NCBI RefSeq assembly: GCF_000499385.1
Contig: NW_013655180.1
Span: 5,001-69,000 of the forward strand
Direction of reading: 5' to 3'
Origin: Eimeria necatrix
Lineage: Eukaryota > Apicomplexa > Conoidasida > Eucoccidiorida > Eimeriidae
DNA: 64,000 nucleotides
Positions 44,623 to 55,584 of this stretch are shown here, piece after piece. Below the pieces are notes generated by a model. The model did not search any database. It was not told the origin of the DNA and saw only the letters and a list, made by a program, of their open reading frames with translations. Position 1 is the stretch's first letter. Each line of letters begins with the position of its first letter. The position numbers and the translations under genes are program-made.

Positions 44623-45114
44623 TCAAAGTCCATTTGCTGCTGTCCACCCCCCACTTACGGGCACGCCGCTGCCTATACGCGGGCTGCTGCTGCCAGCTGC
44701 TGCCCCTGTGGGCTTTCCCTCTTTGGGGCCCCCGCCTTTGGGGGCCCCCTCTTTGGGGGCCCCCTGTTTGGGGGCCCCCCACCTGGGGTTGCCCTGTGGG
44801 GGGCCCCGTGGAGGCAGCAGAAGCTTACTTTTAGCTGCTTGACTCTGTGCAGGAATGGCGAATGTCACAGACACAGAAGCAGTTCTGTGGGGCCCCACAG
44901 GGGCCCTTGTTTGCTGCTGCAGCGCAGAAATAAGCACCGATCTGTGGGCTCGAGCCTGCTGCTGCAGAGGCTGCTGCTTCGGCTGCCGCTGACGCTGCGG
45001 CGCTTGCTGTTGCTGCTGCAGCGCTTCCTGCTGCTGCTGCTGCTGCTTGCTTTGTTGCGGCGTTTTTTCTTGCGAGCGTGCCTGCTGCTGCTGCAGCGCT
45101 TGCTGCTGCTGCTC

Positions 45115-45156
<42 letters not shown>

Positions 45157-46765
45157 GACAGCCAGCCCCTTCTGCAAAGCCTGCCCCTGTTTTGCAGCGC
45201 GCAGGCCTTTGGGCTGCAGACAAAAGCTTAAAGAGGCCCCCACACACTTAAGTGCTGCTTCACTATTTCTATTAGTTCTTGCTGGGGGCCCCACACTTTC
45301 TCTCTTCAGGCCCCACATGCATGCAACGCTGGTTTTGCGTTTTGCTGCTGCTGCTGCTGCTGCACAGAGGTTCTGCTGCTTCGGCCGCGGCTGCTGCTGC
45401 TGCTGCTGCGTTTCCTCTGGATGCTGCTCCTGTTGTTGCGGTCGCTGCTGCGCGTTTTGTTGCTGCTGTGGGTTTTCTTGTGGTTGCTCCGACTGCTGCT
45501 GCTGTTTCTGCGGTTCCTGCTGCTGCTGCTCCTGCGGCTCCTGCTGCTTCTGTTTCTGCGTTTCCTGCTGCTGCTCTTTCTGCGGTTCCTGCTGCTGCTC
45601 CTCTCGCTGCTGCTGCTGCGGCTGCAGCCGCACGCTGCACCTTATCCCTGTGGCCTCTGGCAGCAAAACAACCTCAGCTTTAGTTGTGTGCCGCTTCAAA
45701 GCAGCAGCTCCAGCTTTTGCTTTTCTTCCAAGGGGCCCCCGGGGCCCTGGGGGCCCCTGCAAGCTTCTGTTGAGAGGCCGCTGGGGGCCCCTGCTGCTGA
45801 GGCTGCGTGGCCGGTTTAGGAGCCCTTGGGGGCCCCTCGTGCTGCTGCGGGGCGGGCTGTTGCTGCTGCACCTAGCTGCACTTGTGGGGAGTTTGGGGGC
45901 CCCACTAGGACAGCCCTCACCAGGTAAATTAGAATACCCTCCAGGGGCCCCTGGGTCACTAGGTGGGGCCCCCAGGGGGCCCCCAGCAGCCGCTTCGTCG
46001 GCCACCGTAGGCCCTTTATTGCTGCAAAGACTCTCACTGCTTCCTGCACAAGCTTGTGGGGTTTCAGAGGGGCCCCCCAGCCCTGGGGCCCCCTCGCTGG
46101 GGGCCCCCGTTGGGCCACTCTCTCCCGAAGCCCCCACCGGGGGGGCCCCTTCAGGGGCCCCCGTGGCTGCTGGGCCCTCTTGGGAGCAGCAGCAGCTAGC
46201 CACTGGCACTTCTCTCTTGTCCAGCTGGCTAGCTAGCTGCTGCAGTCTTTTGTCTATTCGCTGCAGCTCTTGCAGCGCGGCGCTGGAGTGTCTGTACACC
46301 CCACAGGCGCGCAGTGCACGGCGAGTCTCAAGCTGAAATCTGAATTCAGTTTTAAAAACTAAACTTAAACTCTAAGGGGCTTGAAGTTTTTTGCTGCTTA
46401 CACAAAGGCTCCTTCATTCTCGCTCTTTGCTGCTGCTGCAGCACGGGCCTCCAGTGCAGCACAGGCTTCGGAGCAGCGCTGCTTTGCTGCTGCTGTTTCG
46501 GCTGCTTGTGCGGCTCCTGAGCTTGCTGCTGCTGCCTCCTGCGCCTCTGCTGCTCGTGCTGCTGCTGCCTCTGCTGCTCGTGCTGCTGCTGCCTCTGCTG
46601 CTCGTGCTGCTGCTGCTGCCTCGTGCGCTTCTGCTGCCTCTGCTGCTGCTGTATGCGGCTGCGTCTGTGCTGCAGCACGCAGCACTCTTCGGATCTCTGA
46701 GCCCCGCTGCCTTCGCCTGCGTTTGGCCACAATCCTCCACGGCCCTGCATCTGCTTTTGTGGCTT

Positions 46766-46802
<37 letters not shown>

Positions 46803-46935
46803 TTCTGTGCCTTGTGCTGTCGCTAGTTCTTTTTCAGGACTTCTCTTGCCAGCTTCTGCGGCGTCTGGGCATTCTTTGTCTCTTGGGCTCTCGTTTGATT
46901 GTGCTGCTGCTGCTGTGTCTGCTGGCACTGCAGTG

Positions 46936-46973
<38 letters not shown>

Positions 46974-47699
46974 TGCTGCTGGCTCTTGTTGCTGCGCGTT
47001 AAGCGCGTCAGAGTGGCGTTTTGGTCTGCCGCTGGCGTTGGGTTGTGCTGGGCCATCGGGGGCAACAGCAACAGCGAGTGCAGCAGCAGCAGCAGCACGG
47101 AGGGCAGCAGCAGCAGCAGCTTTCTGCAGCCGCCTCCGCAGATTTGCCGGGACCCGCCCCAAACCTTCTGCATCTGCTGCTCCCTTCAAACGCCGCATGC
47201 GCTGCAGCAGCCTACTTGAGGAGCCGCCGCAAAGGGTTTTACCGGAGAGAAGTGCATCAAGAATTGGAGAAGTTTTTCTTAGCCCTCCGGGGGCCCCGGG
47301 GCCCCCGTGGGGGGCCCCCAGGGGGCCCCTGTCTTGGGGGGCCCCCTGCATGCAGCCTGGAAGGCCATCTTGGGCAAAAGCACTTTGCCGTTTTGTGCCT
47401 GGAGTGATTAGGAGATCTGCGGCGGGGGGTAGAGATTGGGAGGAACGTTGCTGCTGCTGCTGCTGTTGCAGCTGCTGCTGCTGCAGCTGCTGCTGCTCTT
47501 GCTGCTCCTGGGGCGCCTCTTCTGCTGCCGAGGTTGCTGGTTCTGCTGCTGCTGCCGCTGGTTGGACAGCTTCGTGCTGCTCCGTGTATTCTTCCCAGTT
47601 TGTGCAGCCTGCTCTGCAGTAGACGCAGCAGCAGCAGCAGCAGCAGCAGCAAAATCAGCTTCAACGCATAGATCAGCCACAGCACGTTTAGCAGGTACA

Positions 47700-47732
<33 letters not shown>

Positions 47733-49089
47733 GGAGGCACAATGGCACGGGCATCAGCAGCAACAAAAAGCCGGAGGCTCAAGGGGAGCAGCAGCAAGTG
47801 TCACTTTATTTTTTCCCTGTTGGCAGCTATTGCTGCTTCGAGCTCCTGCAGCCTTGCTTCTGCTTCCTGCAGCTGCGCATCATTTGCTTCAACTTTGTCC
47901 CACAGCTGCAGCACCAACGCCAGCTCTTCAGTTTGCTGCTGAATTGCCTTGTCTTGCACCAGCCCCTCCAGCTGCAGCAGCTGCTGCCGCTCGCGCAGCA
48001 GCAGCTCGCGCACCACGCGGTTCGGGTCTTGCTGCTCTGGAGCAGCAAGAGCAGCAGCAGCAAACAACAGCAGCAGCGCGAGACACACAATCAGCAGCAA
48101 CAGCAGCAGCAGCAGCAGGGAATTGCCAGAAGCAGCAGCATCATGCTGTTCTGATGTAGCTCGTTGGTCTGCTGCACTGTTAGCTGCCACCTCTAGCAGC
48201 CCACAGAACCAGGCCACAAGCAGCGGCTGCAGCAGCAGCAAAAGCCCAAGCAGCAGCAATGAAGCAGCAGCAGCAGCGACCGCACACCTTCTGCTAGAGC
48301 AGCAGCAGCAAAAGCAGGGGATGGAGGGACAGCAGCAGCAGCAGCAGCAGCAGCAGGAGCAGCATATGGCTTTACTTTTTTTTATTTGGGAAGATGAAGG
48401 GGGAGTGTATCCTGAACTCCAGTCCAACTTAGAAAATTTGGACTTTTCAAAGGCTTCAATAGTCCCCGCGCCCTCCGAATGCTGCTGCTGCTGTTGCTGT
48501 GGCTGCTGCTGCTGCTGCTTCTGCTGTTGCTGCTTCTGCTGCTGCTGCTTCTGCTGCTTGTTTGGGGTGTACGTACAGTCCTCCTCGATAAAATAGTGAG
48601 ACAGAAAAGCTGGCACGAAGACACATTCGTCTTCTTCTCCTGCTGGATCTGTCAAACAAAAAACTTCGTTATCTTCTCCCATCTTTGAGCCAAACGCTGC
48701 GCTGCAGCAACAGCAGCAGCAGCAGCATCAGCAAGAACAGCAGCAAGTGCTGCAGCTCGCGCAGCCCATGACACGGTTAGCTGCTTAAAGGGTGGCTCTG
48801 CAACACCGGAAGTGGCAGCAGGAAACGCAGGAGCCCTTGAAGCATCAGCAGCAGGAGCAGCAGCAAATACAGCACTGCTGCAGCAGCAGAGCAGCTGCTG
48901 CAGCACTCATTCTCACATGCGTTGCTGCTTCTCTTCTTCTGTAGGCTGGGGTAGTGTAAATACTTTGAGTTGCGGTGGAGGTACACCTGGCAGCAGAAAA
49001 GGTCCTTGAGGTTTCCCTGTAGAGTTCATCAGATTTAAATGCATTTCTGTGAAAGCTGAGAGCTGCCGATGCAGCAGATCCGTGCACGA

Positions 49090-49124
<35 letters not shown>

Positions 49125-49557
49125 GGCTAAGCAAGGGACTACCAGTCTGGCTCGGGCTGCGCCTGCTGCCTCTGCCCTCATTGCTGCTGCTGCTGCTGCT
49201 GCACGGCGCAGCTGCCTTTCCATCCCTCAGCATAACGGACCCCTTCAGGTCTAGCTGCAGCTGCGCATCCAGCTCAGGGTTCCCTCTTGCTGCTGCAGAA
49301 GCAGGTTCTGCCTGCTGCTCTGCAGCAGCAGCAGCAGCAGCAATGCCGCCATTCCCTAACTCATCTCCAGAATTATACTTTACATGACGCTTTTGAACTC
49401 CCTTACTGAGAGCTGCCCGTGGAACAGAAAGCTCACGGGAGGAAGGGCTTCTTGTGGGGCGCAAAGAGCCATGGTGGTTTTGTTTCATTATTTGGTGAGG
49501 TGTACGTACACCTGGCGGCTGTGCTGCGGTAGAGTCCCGCATGCACCAACGGGCCAC
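44623..49557 (-). CDS. Uncharacterised minus-strand locus (one or more genes), Gln/Ala-rich
   Basis: Several open minus-strand segments contain non-repetitive, coding-like islands. The most 5' exon (49557-48917) includes KRHVKYNSGDELGNGG, NPELDAQLQLDLKGSVML and LLHRQLSAFTEMHLNLMN, ending at a strong GTGAGA donor. It joins in phase to SAVFAAAPAADASR (exon from about 48885). Then come MGEDNEVFCLTDPAGEED with FVPAFLSHYFIEED (48682-48560), SKFSKLDWSSGYTPPSS (about 48450-48400), and a predicted coiled coil, RVVRELLLRERQQLLQLEG to LQELEAAIAANREK (about 48020-47804). Further down are ILDALLSGKTLCGG and PWRIVAKRRRRQRGSE (47350-46700), LQELQRIDKRLQQLASQLDK (46290-46200) and a long Gln-rich stretch ending WTAANGL at 44623. 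I cannot fix the exon joins or say how many genes there are. No domain recognised. Confidence 0.4.
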
Positions 49558-52500
49558 AAGAACTACTCTTTAAAACCAAATATCCAAATCTAGGCTGTAC
49601 ACGCTCAGCAAAAAGCCAAAACCCTAATTTTTTGAAGTACAAGACAAGCAACTGTGAGCCACATGGCCCCGGACTTGGGTAAATGCAAAGAAGGTGAGGG
49701 GGCAGTAGAGAATTTTATCTGCTTTAAGTCTAAACCCTAAACCCTAAACCCCAACAAGTGAACACCAAGTCCTAAAGACTGTACCCTGAGCCCGATCGAT
49801 CTGCTAATCAGATTCTGCGCAGAAGATTGTTGAAAGATCTAGCTCCAGTTTAGTGTATTAATGTATTGCCAAGTTTGTCTCACTGCCTCGTGTCTAACTG
49901 CCTGTGTGGCGGCTCTGCTTCAGGAGATGAGGACTCCCGTGCTAGTAGCTTTAATGTAAAAGTAACTAATCAGTTAGTCAGTTAACCAATGGACCAAATT
50001 GGCTTCTCTTCTTGTTATCGGATGGGGGAGGAGTCCATGAGGTTACTAGTGAGGCAGCGGTTGTTTGCCAAGCTTTTGGCTGCATGCTCGAGTTAGTTCT
50101 GGAGCTACGATATCCTTAGCCTCCCAAATTGCTTTTTTGCAGGCTGGTGGGAACTTCATAAGTTAATTAAATCATAAACATTACTTGTTGAAAGGAAAAG
50201 AAATTAGTTTTGTAGCGCTGCAGTTTCGACGATACTCGGAGGCCCCGGAGGGAAAAGGAACAGGAAGCCATTTAGGCGCCAGCTCTCAACTGCTCCACTA
50301 CTTGTTCATTTTAAATATTATGTTTAAATATAATTGTGCAAATTATTGACTTTATGTCAGGACGAGATGAATTGTAGGCCCGAAATTGTTGGGGCTTCAG
50401 CTGGCCTTGGTAACTTGAAGTGACCTGGATTCGCGCAGTGTGTTCTGTTAACCACCAGTTATGGTAAATCCATTTGAGCCCCGCTTTGAATAAGTACCCT
50501 AAAACCAAATCAGGAAAATAACAGAAGCATGAAACGTCACTAGATTTACTCAGACTATACACATTCAGCAAAAAGCCGCGTTGTGGCCCCTCGCCCAAGC
50601 GCGGGCCCGTGTCTATCTATGTTTGTCAGTGATCCACCCTAACTACCAAGCATGAAGTAGCAGCAAAGTGTTCTCATGCTCTTTTTACATTCAAGTACAT
50701 GTGGCGGCATGAGGGGCGCCACCTACCTCAAGTATCCTGTAACATACAACACCCCCAGCGCCAGTGGCGTAGTGGAGAGCCCCACGAGTGTCTCACCTGC
50801 CTATGGAGATGGCCGCAGAGAGAATAATATGGCTTTTATACAGTTCAAGTAAGAAGGTACGGCCCAGTCATTCTTCTGATAGTTTGCAGAAACATTCAAG
50901 TTCGGGTATTTACAGAGATCTGAAACGGCTTCTTTCTTGAGTTCATCTGGCTTCCTCTAGCTTGTCGGCAATGTGCAGCTGTTAGCATTTCCTTGAATAT
51001 AAACAAGGCAAACAATGGCTTTGTCTGAAACAGTCGCAGAGCATGAGGTTACGGAGGAGTCAACAAGTGGCTGGGCCTACCTGGCAGGATGCACGGGTTG
51101 GAAGGTCTGCTAGTTGAAAGTTCAGGAGGCACAAAAGAATTAATTGGTGCTTTTGAAAAGAAGTGCGATCCTAGAGTTCCCGAAGTTGAAAATTTGCGAA
51201 CGTCCCCAATCTAACGAAATGTTTGAAAGGATTCAGAAAGCGGATGTCCATCTGCGCTGGTGCCGCACCTGACTGATAATGCCAATGCTGAGAAATTCCG
51301 AAGGGCTTTCCGTCACTAAAAGCCGTTGACTACCTCTCTTATCTTTCTTATTTCCTTAGTCGGATAAAATAGCCTTTGCAAAACTTCCGGGGAACCCCGC
51401 GTTTTCAGCGTGCCAGTCACACATATTTCAATAGCGTGATCTTCCGTCTATGGAAAGCTTTCCAGTTTCAGTGTTTACGATTTTCGGTTAACTTCGCTGG
51501 CTCCTTTCTCTACGCTCCTCGGCTCATACAAATGGAAAGCCGCGGAGTCAGGCCTGGAATGGCATCTGCACTTTCCGATGTTGATTTGGTGGCAGCCTTC
51601 AAGTAGATTGAGTTATAGATCAGCGATAATTGTAATTGTTGACCAGAATGCAAAGCCAAGTCTCAAGGCCTATGACTTCCCCACAAAGGTAAGCTGTAAA
51701 TTGTTCCGAAGTATTGGTGGCAGCGCAGCTCAAGCGAAATGGGTACTACAAAGACAGAATGAATCTGGGAGTGAGCCTCAAGTTCAACATCGCGTGACTT
51801 CTTACTCTCCTGCTCGCAGTAACTGGCTGTAGCGAAGCGAATTCACTTTACAAAGCATAACATCCTGTGCACGTCAAGTGTTTTTTGGATTTGTCACAGT
51901 GGCACTCTGTCATTACTGGCGTTCAAAACACTGGTTTAACGAGGCACGAGGGAAAGCTGTTTTCTGTGCTGACAAGGAAGGTTACGCCGAAGAATCTGCA
52001 ATAGCATTCTCTGCAGAATAGCATACTTTGCAGGCCAGAGTCATTCGAATGAGCTAAGGCGGCTCTAAGAGTAAAGTTTCCAGCTAGCATGCATTTGAAA
52101 GTTAGCTGGAGAAGGGCAGCGAGAGCCCAAAAGCAAAAGAAAGTACTCAAGAATAGCAAGGCTGTGGCGCCTAACGTTCTACTCTCGAGAGTCAACTCTC
52201 AGCTTCGTATATGTAGCCTTGGGTTTAACACAAACTCGTCTGGAGGGGAAATATACTGGACAACAAGGAAGAAAACACTAGTAAGGAGGCTGTGTGATGG
52301 GACATCGAAGGCTGGTTAGGGGAACAGAGCAGCTGGCGTTCGTTTGCTGCCGGTGAAAGAATTCAAAGCCCGTCCTATCGACCTGAAGATTACTAAAAGC
52401 CCACAAATAATAAAAATTACACCTCAGTGCAGGCGGAGGCCAAAGAGTCCTCGTGAGGACACAGCGAACAACGGCGATGGACAGAGCGCCAGCCGCACCC

Positions 52501-53819
52501 AGAGTGTCCTGCCAAAGCTCAGTGTGGCATACAGCGCAAATTGGCATTACAAGCTCTTAAAAAAGAATTAAATGCATACCTGCATCAAGCCAAATAATAG
52601 CCCCTTGAAGCTACTTGAAGCTGCAGTGGAAGGCTCAGACTGTCCCAGGTGGCCACAAAACCACACTGGGCGGCACACGACACTGCCCATCAGTGAACGC
52701 GGAAAGTCTTACAATGCGATGATCCTTTAGGCATTTTGGAAGGATAAAAAAGATTGTTCAAAAATTTCATCAGCATTATTGTTTAGACAGCAGCGGTTCG
52801 GGAAAGAGCCCCAGAAAGGGCACCGACAGAACGTGTGCAATGCTGGGGGTCCAGGGCGTGCATCCAAAGCCACACAATGAAATATAAAGGAAATATGCAT
52901 GTTCTCTTATAGATACTTCTCGCTTAATATTTATAAGAGCTGTACTTTGCGTTGTGGCCCATATCTATCGTCAGATCCTTGCGAACGCTGTGCCATGCAC
53001 ATAGCATTTCTTTCCTTGAATACTCGTGGCCGATCTATTAAAGGCTGGTGCAATACTTCTTCGTCGTACAAGGCTCTGAGAGACTCAGCCTTGTGGTCAT
53101 GGTCCTGCGGTTGCAGTGCCACACTGTTCGCAGAACGATCAAATCGATTCTCTGGGTCTTGGTAGAGTTCAAGCTCCGTCCTTTTCCTACTTGAGCTAAG
53201 GCGACCTTTTGCCTCTGAACACTATTGATGCAGCTGTTTGCATGCAGTTGGGCCTGCTGTATGACCCAGATAAACGCAGCTGGGACTTAAGCCACCATTT
53301 CGATGAGGCACGTCGCCATACCACCGCCATGTTTGCATGGACTCCACACAGCGGGGAGGCGAACGCCTTCGTCACCCCCTTTGGGCAGTTCGTCTGCATT
53401 CATTAGAGCAAAATGCCCATTTACTGGTCTTGGCGGCTGCCATAATATGCTCCTTGCTGGCGGCGTCGACACACACAACTCCGCCGGAATTCTCCACTGC
53501 TGCCCAGCCTCCAGCTACGATTGCGGGGGTGAGGTCACTTGGAATGGCCCCATAACTCCCACAAAACACTTTTTAATCCATACCTCAAATGAGCTGCTAC
53601 GGGCTAGAAAAGAGGAAAGACCTGGCATCCAAAAGCTAGCAAAACGTTTCCCAGCAAAAGTGGCTTACTGTCGTTGTCCTAGCGGTCAATATGCTTTATA
53701 GTAGGTTTCGCATCCAAGGCAAATCACCTGAAAACATGCTTTTGAAGGCCTTTAATTTTCTCACTCCGCCCAAACTGATTTGTTCACTGGAACGGCTATT
53801 TCCTGTTGAATTCTAACAG
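49558..53819. other. R-to-P segment boundary and ~4 kb of repeat-poor DNA without recognised genes
   Basis: The last AAACCCT units are at about 49730-49753. After them CAG runs, GGGGGCCCC blocks and the palindrome disappear. Open frames are short (the longest is about 130 codons at 53303-53701, Cys/Pro/Ser-rich, without family resemblance). The first exon of the SF-assemblin gene must lie in the right-hand part but was not identified. Confidence 0.6.
49730..49753. repeat. Last telomere-like array before the repeat-poor segment
   Basis: A short AAACCCTAAACCCTAAACCCC block. No array of this type occurs further right in the window, so it marks the compositional boundary. Confidence 0.85.
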
Positions 53820-55584
53820 GCCCCGTTGGTTGCAGCGTATTTCCTCCCGCAACCGCTGCAGAGCCTTGCTCTGAAAAGCTGCGGCTGCAGCTCGCGAGTG
53901 TTGGAGAAAGATTTGCGGGTTTCAAGTCAGCTATTGCAGAGGACTCAAGGAGGAGGCGCCTGCTTGAAGAAGAGCGGTACAGGGTAAACAAGCTTACCGT
54001 CTAAATAACAAAGTAGTCAGCAACGCATTCCGAAACTACACAGACAAACTTGAGAAAAAGTTAACGAATGACTATACAGGAAAATCCTGCTGAGCTTCCG
54101 CATCTTCAAACTATGTAGCTGCAGCAGGAAAGCTCCAGGAGGATATCAATAGGGCAGGAAAAGCGAAGGTAGATTAGGTTTCACCACTTCACTTTTCGGA
54201 GGCCTGAAGTTTTCCTCTATACTATGTGCAGCAAATCCATCAAGCAGTGCAGGCAATCGAGAGCGGAGTTGCAGCAGAAACGAAGAGGAGAGGGGACGCT
54301 AGCAAGGTGCTAGAGAGGGCAGCAGGAAAAATGGCCACAGAAATGTTAGAACGACTGCAAATGAGAATAGGCAAACACATTGGGCATTTGACAGTACGCC
54401 AGCGCATTGTTGCTCAGCGAATGCTGGAGCAGGGCGCCTTCTGGCTCAGAACACTGCAGTTATACAGCTATATTTAACCTTATATTTCAATGTGCTTATG
54501 CATGTGTTTACATTCGAGTAAGAAGTGATGTTGGCCAGAATTTAGTCACTCTGTCTATATACTCTGTTTCTGACCGCTGCAGGGGGCTCTTGATCACCTT
54601 ATAACGCGCTGCGAGGAGTTAGAGCAGGGGCTTTCAAGCCTCAAGGGCGAACAAGCAGCAAAGCTTTCCGTCAGCCCTTCAGCCCTATAGACAACTGGCA
54701 TGGGAAACTCGGCCGCATTTATGTGGCATTAAGACACTACTACTCTACTTTTATTGCCCTTTCTGACTTCGACTAGATAAATTATACCGACGTTTGAGTC
54801 ACCACTTCTTGCCACAGGGTTTGCAGCATCTGTCATCCCTAGTTCAGTGCCGTAATTGAAAAGTGCAGCCACAAAATGCGAAAGTTCACAGTAGCATTTG
54901 ATAGTTAGTGTATGAGTTTACCTTTTGCACTCTTAGAGACAATCGGCGGAGCTAATGGCTCGCTGCAAAGCTACTCGGGCGGCTTTCGAGGCGGAGGTGC
55001 ATTCGAGGACTGAGAGGGAGGAGGCAGCATCAGAGAAGCTAGAAGAGCTTGTGAAGAACTTGGACTTGAAAATAGAAAGTGAAATCGCGGCTCGTCACCA
55101 GCAAATTACAGCCATCAAAAAGGATGTTAGCATATTGCTCAGGTAGAACTCCCACCGTCACCGCACTAGGCAAGCACATCACCATTCTTCGGCGGTATGC
55201 AAGAAACACGCTTTTTAGCGTGTCGCACTGGTAATATTTGTAGTGTGCCGCAGAGGTAATCAACCGCGAGAGCAATTTCACACTTTTGTGAAGGAGGAGC
55301 TGGAGGAGCTTCGTACTGGCCTCGCCGCCGCTACGAGGGCCCGGCAAGAGGCTGACGACGAAATCCTGCAGGTACACTTGGGAAAGAGCACTCAAGAGAA
55401 CAGACTAAAGAGCCCACTAAGTGTTTGTTTCCGTTGGATCTGGATGCTCCCGCTCATGCGCGTCTAAGCGTGGCACATTTTTATTCGGAACGTTTTTTTT
55501 CAGGCTATTAATGAGTATGCAGCTGCCCTTCAGAGGGGCCTGCAAAGTATCGGAGGCCTCAGTAGCAGCGCGGCAGTGGCGTAG
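53820..55584 (+). CDS. SF-assemblin family protein (striated fibre), 5' exon missing
   Basis: SF-assemblins form striated fibres; in Toxoplasma they build the fibre linking the centrosome to the daughter apical complex during budding. Exons: 53820-53983, 54232-54393, 54583-54669, 54937-55142, 55254-55371, 55504-55584; phases agree from the first listed exon on. The sequence is heptad-rich throughout: SEKLRLQLASVGERFAGFKS, AIAEDSRRRRLLEEERYR, QIHQAVQAIESGVAAETKRR, HLITRCEELEQGLSSLK, TEREEAASEKLEELVKNLDL and FHTFVKEELEELRTGLA. The C-terminus, AINEYAAALQRGLQSIGG, matches the family ending with Y-x-x-ALQ-x-GL. The initiator exon was not found; the start of the first listed exon (after TTCTAACAG) needs one upstream nucleotide. 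Donor ACA-GTACGC of the second exon was chosen to keep the heptads continuous. Confidence 0.8.

Noticed and set aside
1..49753. A true chromosome end, suggested by TTTAGGG-type arrays
   Set aside because: Arrays are short, in both orientations, and lie between coding exons throughout; they are interstitial.
53303..53701. A 132-codon plus-strand open frame
   Set aside because: Cys/Pro/Ser-rich with no family resemblance and no splice support. The opposite strand is equally open.
54110..54170. An additional SF-assemblin exon reading LQQESSRRISIGQEKRR
   Set aside because: Including it puts the next exon out of frame. The flanking exons join in phase 0 without it and keep the heptad pattern.
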